NCBI RefSeq assembly: GCF_023150065.1
Contig: NZ_JAKLLN010000021.1
Location: 1-64,000, forward strand
DNA length: 64,000 bases
From: Zoogloea sp.
GTDB taxonomy: Bacteria; Pseudomonadota; Gammaproteobacteria; Burkholderiales; Rhodocyclaceae
Direction: 5' to 3'
Positions 60,844 through 64,000 of this stretch are shown here, piece by piece. The notes beneath the pieces are model-generated. The model had not been told where the DNA came from, did not search any database, and worked only from the letters and a program-made list of their open reading frames with translations. How positions within the stretch are numbered: position 1 is the first letter of the stretch; every line of letters begins with the position of its first letter. The position numbers were made by a program, and so were the translations under genes.

Positions 60844-61912
60844 ACCCGCCCTGGGTGGCGCGATCGCCCTGGCCCTGGCCGCCCTCACGGCCGGCAGCGC
60901 CCTGGCCGACGGCAGGTATGCGGGGATCGGCCGCAGCGCCACCCGCGCCGAGATCCACGCCTGGGACATCGACGTGCGCCCCGATTTCAAGGGCCTGCGC
61001 CCGGGCAGCGGCAGCGTTGACCAGGGCCAGGAGGTGTGGGAAGCCAAATGCACGTCCTGCCACGGCAGCTTCGGCGAATCCAACGAGGTGCACACCCCGC
61101 TGATCGGCGGCACCACCAAGGACGACATCAAGACTGGCCATGTGCTGTCCCTGGTGAAGGGTGACGCCCCCCAGCGCAGCGCCATCATGAAGGTGGCGAC
61201 GGTGTCGACCCTCTTCGACTACATCAACCGGGCCATGCCCCTCACCGCGCCCAAGTCCCTCAGCAATGACGAGGTCTATGCCCTGGTCGCCTATCTGCTC
61301 AACCTGGCCGAGATCGTCCCCGGCGACTTCGTGCTGACCGAGAAGAACATCGCCGAGGCCCAGGCGCGCATGCCCAACCGCAACGGCATGCGCACCGACC
61401 ACGGCATGTGGCCGGGGGCCAGCGCGGCCAAGGGCGGCATGGGCAACGGTGGCAAGCCCGACGTCAAGAACACCGCCTGCATGAGCAACTGCAAGACCGA
61501 GGTGAAGATCGCCTCACTGCTGCCGGTGTATGCCGAAACCGCCCACGGTAACCTGGCCGAGCAGAACCGGCCGGTGGGCCCGGTGCGCGGCAAGGACACC
61601 AGCGGCAAGGCCGGCGCTACACCTGCGGCCCCTGCGCCCCTCAGCGAGAACGCCGCCGCCAGCAAGCTGGCCCAGGACAGCGGCTGCATGGCCTGTCACG
61701 GCGTGGCCGGCAAGATCGTCGGCCCCGGTTACAACGAGGTGCTCGCCAAGTACAGGGGCCAGGCCGACGCCGAAGCCCGCCTCGCCGCCAAGGTCAAGGC
61801 CGGCGGCCAGGGCGTGTGGGGCGCCATCCCCATGCCACCCCAGACGCAGCTCAAGGATGAGGACATCCGCAGCCTCGTCAAATGGATCATGTCGGGCGCC
61901 AAGGCCCAGTAA
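60827..61912 (+). CDS. soxD: Di-haem cytochrome c SoxD
   Basis: 361 residues, start inside the end of soxC (17-bp overlap) with GGGGAGG upstream. Signal peptide about 1-27. Haem motifs C75-T-S-C-H79 and C287-M-A-C-H291 in two cytochrome domains; a third Cys pair C-M-S-N-C near 222 is not a haem site. It accepts electrons from SoxC and passes them to cytochrome c. Confidence 0.94.
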   Translation: MFRFSKPALGGAIALALAALTAGSALADGRYAGIGRSATRAEIHAWDIDVRPDFKGLRPGSGSVDQGQEVWEAKCTSCHGSFGESNEVHTPLIGGTTKDDIKTGHVLSLVKGDAPQRSAIMKVATVSTLFDYINRAMPLTAPKSLSNDEVYALVAYLLNLAEIVPGDFVLTEKNIAEAQARMPNRNGMRTDHGMWPGASAAKGGMGNGGKPDVKNTACMSNCKTEVKIASLLPVYAETAHGNLAEQNRPVGPVRGKDTSGKAGATPAAPAPLSENAAASKLAQDSGCMACHGVAGKIVGPGYNEVLAKYRGQADAEARLAAKVKAGGQGVWGAIPMPPQTQLKDEDIRSLVKWIMSGAKAQ

Positions 61913-61941
61913 GCACACCGCTCAACCAAGGAGAGAGACAC

Positions 61942-62409
61942 ATGAACATGCAACGCCGTGAAGCACTCAAGGCGGGTGGCGGGCTGGGCCTGTTCGGCCT
62001 GCTGGCCGCCGCCGGCCTGATCACCCCGGGCCAGGCCCGGGCCGAATGGAACAAATCGGCCTTCGACGCCAAGAGCATCGAAGACACCCTCAAGGCCCTC
62101 GGCGCCACCGGCGCCGAGAACTCCACCGACATCCAGATCACCGCCCCCGACATCGCCGAGAACGGCGCCGTGGTGCCGGTGGGCGTGGTGTCGGCGCTGG
62201 CCGGCGTCGAGGCCATCGCCATCCTCATCGAGAAGAACCCCAACCCCCTGGCGGCCAGCTTCATGCTGCCGGCCGGCACGGAAGCCTCGGTGCAGACCCG
62301 GGTCAAGATGGGCCAGACCTCGGACGTGCTGGCCGTGGTCAAGGTGGGCGGCAAGTTCATCATGACCAAGAAGGAAATCAAGGTCACCCTCGGTGGCTGC
62401 GGCGGCTGA
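61942..62409 (+). CDS. soxY: Sulfur carrier subunit SoxY
   Basis: 155 residues from the ATG at 61942 (GGAGAGAG upstream). Twin-arginine-type signal (Q-R-R-E-A-L near 4-9). The chain ends in V-T-L-G-G-C-G-G, the essential swinging-arm motif whose Cys carries the thiosulfate sulfur. Full length for SoxY. Acts as a heterodimer with SoxZ in the periplasm. Confidence 0.96.
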   Translation: MNMQRREALKAGGGLGLFGLLAAAGLITPGQARAEWNKSAFDAKSIEDTLKALGATGAENSTDIQITAPDIAENGAVVPVGVVSALAGVEAIAILIEKNPNPLAASFMLPAGTEASVQTRVKMGQTSDVLAVVKVGGKFIMTKKEIKVTLGGCGG

Positions 62410-62445
62410 GCCCCGCCTCCACCCCATTCGGACAAAGGAAGAAAA

Positions 62446-62757
62446 ATGGCAGATCCCATGAAGATTCGCGCCAGCGCGAAGGACGGCATCACCGAAGTGA
62501 AGGTGCTGATGAGCCACGAGATGGAAACCGGACAGCGCAAGGATTCGTCCGGCAACCTGGTGCCGGCCCATTTCATCACCGAGCTCTCCGCCGAGCACAA
62601 CGGCAAGCAGGTGCTGGCGGCCCAGTTCGGCACCGCCGTGTCCAAGAACCCCTACCTGGCCTTCAAGTTCAAGGGCGGCGCCAAGGGCGACAAGCTGGCG
62701 GTGAGCTGGGTGGACAACAAGGGCGACAAGCGCACCGACGAGGTCCAGATCAACTGA
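62446..62757 (+). CDS. soxZ: Sulfur carrier subunit SoxZ
   Basis: 103 residues, immunoglobulin-like fold with no signal peptide, exported with SoxY. Family blocks: I-R-A-S-A-K-D-G near 7, V-K-V-L-M-S-H-E-M-E-T-G near 18-29, F-I-T-E-L and P-Y-L-A-F-K-F-K near 65. GGAAGAA site upstream. 36 bases after soxY. Confidence 0.95.
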   Translation: MADPMKIRASAKDGITEVKVLMSHEMETGQRKDSSGNLVPAHFITELSAEHNGKQVLAAQFGTAVSKNPYLAFKFKGGAKGDKLAVSWVDNKGDKRTDEVQIN

Positions 62758-62764
62758 CCCGGGT

Positions 62765-62782
62765 GCCGGGCGCGTGCCCGGC
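62765..62782 (+). other. GC-rich hairpin between soxZ and soxA
   Basis: GCCGGGC (62765-62771), loop GCGT, GCCCGGC (62776-62782), just after the soxZ stop and without a U-tract. More likely an mRNA stability or processing element that protects the soxYZ part of the transcript than a full terminator. Confidence 0.5.
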
Positions 62783-62844
62783 CCCTCGCCCACCCATCAG
62801 ACCGCCCCAGGCGGCACGGGCCCCAACACGAAGGAGGAAGAAGG

Positions 62845-63651
62845 ATGAGTGCAAGACTGCGTGCGGCGCTTGCCGTGGTCGGCCTCGGCCTTGCCAGCAT
62901 GGCAATGGCCCAGGGCTCGACCATGGACGAGATCGCCAGATACCGGGAGATGCTGGCCGACGGCAACCCGGCCGAGCTTCTGGAGCTAAAGGGCGAATCC
63001 CTGTGGAAAACCCCGCGCGGGCCGAAGAACGCCAGCCTCGAGCAATGCGACATGGGTCTCGGCCCCGGCAAGCTCGACGGCGCCTACGCCCAGCTGCCGC
63101 GCTACTTCGCGGACACCCGCAAGGTCATGGACGTGGAATCCCGTCTGGTGCATTGCATGGTGAGCCTGCAGGGCTTCAAGTATGAAGACGTGACCCGCCA
63201 GTGGTTTTCCCGCCCCGGCCAGGAATCCGAGATCGAGGCCCTGGTCACCTACATTGGCGGCAAGTCCAACGGCATGAAGATCGACGTCCCCGCCCGCCAC
63301 CCGGAAGAAGCCCGCATGGCCAAGATGGGTGAATACATCTTCTACCGCCGCAGCGGGCCCCAGGATTTCTCCTGCGCCATCTGCCACGGCCAGGACGACA
63401 AGCGCATCCGCCTGCAGGAGCTCGGCAACCTCACCACCCGGGCCGGCGCGGGCGTGGCCATGTCCACCTGGCCCTCCTACCGGGTCTCCCAGGGCGCCGT
63501 ATGGACCATGCAGCGCCGCCTCATCGACTGCATGCGCCAGGCCCGCTGGCCCGAGCCCAAATACCTGTCCGACTCGGTGATCGCCCTGCAGGTGTATCTG
63601 CAGAAGACCGCCAGCGGCACCGTCATGCAGACCCCCGGCATCAAACGCTGA
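62845..63651 (+). CDS. soxA: SoxA, catalytic cytochrome subunit of SoxAX
   Basis: 268 residues, signal peptide about 1-22. One haem site, C177-A-I-C-H181, and the conserved active-site Cys in R-L-I-D-C229-M-R-Q that binds haem as a persulfide. Cys68 and Cys104 take the place of the lost N-terminal haem as a disulfide, so this is the monohaem SoxA type. With SoxX it joins thiosulfate to SoxY. GGAGGAAG before the ATG. Confidence 0.95.
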   Translation: MSARLRAALAVVGLGLASMAMAQGSTMDEIARYREMLADGNPAELLELKGESLWKTPRGPKNASLEQCDMGLGPGKLDGAYAQLPRYFADTRKVMDVESRLVHCMVSLQGFKYEDVTRQWFSRPGQESEIEALVTYIGGKSNGMKIDVPARHPEEARMAKMGEYIFYRRSGPQDFSCAICHGQDDKRIRLQELGNLTTRAGAGVAMSTWPSYRVSQGAVWTMQRRLIDCMRQARWPEPKYLSDSVIALQVYLQKTASGTVMQTPGIKR

Positions 63652-63664
63652 ACGGAGAGCGACC

Positions 63665-64000
63665 ATGAGACACCGCCTGATCGCCCTCGCGCTGATCACC
63701 CTCGCCCCCCTCCCTGCCCTGGCCCAGAGCAAGCCCGCCGGCGACATCGCCAGCCAGGCCGAGCAGATCTTCCGCGGCTCCTTCCGCGACGACAACCCCG
63801 CCTACTGGATGAAGCGCCTGGACCAGGACGAGACCATGCGCCTGTGCAGCCAGTTCAAGGACAACCCGCCCGCCAGGGTCCGCCACAAGATCGAGAAGGC
63901 CGAGATGGCCTCCATCCGCTACCCGGTGGACGGCAAGCTGATCGGTGACTGGAAGGAAGGCGAGAAGCTCGCCGCCGTGGGTACCGGCGGCCATATCGGC
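63665..64000 (+). CDS. soxX: SoxX cytochrome subunit of SoxAX (3' end outside window)
   Basis: 112 codons are visible, open to the window end. Signal peptide about 1-20 (A-L-A-Q cleavage). The segment matches the longer beta-proteobacterial SoxX type: Y-W-M-K-R-L-D-Q-D near 48-56, L-C-S-Q near 61, I-R-Y-P-V-D-G-K-L-I-G-D-W near 83-95. The haem motif should lie beyond the edge. Follows soxA by 13 bp. Confidence 0.88.
   Translation, partial: MRHRLIALALITLAPLPALAQSKPAGDIASQAEQIFRGSFRDDNPAYWMKRLDQDETMRLCSQFKDNPPARVRHKIEKAEMASIRYPVDGKLIGDWKEGEKLAAVGTGGHIG

Noticed and set aside
61480-61500. Third haem site in SoxD (C-M-S-N-C)
   Set aside because: Spacing is CxxxC with Lys following, not CxxCH.
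1-64000. CRISPR array, rRNA genes or insertion sequence transposases
   Set aside because: No regularly spaced repeats, no rRNA sequence and no transposase-like protein were found.

Overview
The window looks like a chromosome segment of a GC-rich, sulfur-oxidising betaproteobacterium, most likely of the Rhodocyclales/Azoarcus-Thauera type. The basis is a soxCDYZAX thiosulfate-oxidation operon with a divergent soxEF pair, cytochrome c4, RhlE, RlmM, IspB and c-di-GMP genes, all with strong third-position G/C. No species marker (rRNA) is present, so the lineage is an inference.

Left edge (1-5262): an accessory region of visibly lower GC. It holds a cassette-like ORF followed by a well-formed integron attC site (460-517), then a DUF6602-type nuclease-like protein starting 8 bp after the attC, a small membrane protein, a secreted protein, an unknown protein and a VapBC toxin-antitoxin pair with a palindromic operator. 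No integrase gene is visible.

Centre (5629-41311): about 36 kb, all on the + strand and mostly linked by start/stop overlaps. It encodes an extracellular contractile injection system (eCIS, Afp/PVC/MAC-like): a DUF4255 cap protein, two sheath proteins, two gp19-type tube proteins, a CIS tube/LysM-type adaptor with a cysteine-rich tail, DUF5908, a spike split into hub (gpD) and needle (gpV) genes, gp25, gpJ-like and gpI-like baseplate proteins, a probable tape-measure protein and an AAA ATPase. Several system-specific proteins of unknown function are included, one with a hydrophobic C-terminus. The locus ends in three tandem DUF4157 (HExxH) proteins that are probable cargo. The first ends in a possible PD-(D/E)xK nuclease. 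The last ends in a WHH-type HNH nuclease and is followed directly by a SUKH (SMI1/KNR4) immunity protein. This is the most interesting feature: a contractile particle that appears to carry a self-toxic nuclease with its own immunity protein.

Right of the eCIS (41351-56858): a membrane protein and a divergent LuxR-type regulator, an HxlR regulator divergent from an NmrA-type oxidoreductase, tRNA-Pro(CGG), ispB, ugpQ-ugpB without permease genes, a lipoprotein, an overlapping EAL/HD-GYP pair, a Tas-like aldo-keto reductase, rlmM and rhlE. These look like ordinary core genes with a few oddities.

Right end (56956-64000): cytochrome c4, then soxF(fccB)-soxE reading left, and soxC-D-Y-Z-A-X reading right from a shared AT-rich control region. 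soxX is cut by the window edge. Together they encode periplasmic oxidation of thiosulfate and sulfide: SoxYZ carries the substrate, SoxAX loads it, SoxCD oxidises the sulfane sulfur, and c-type cytochromes take the electrons.
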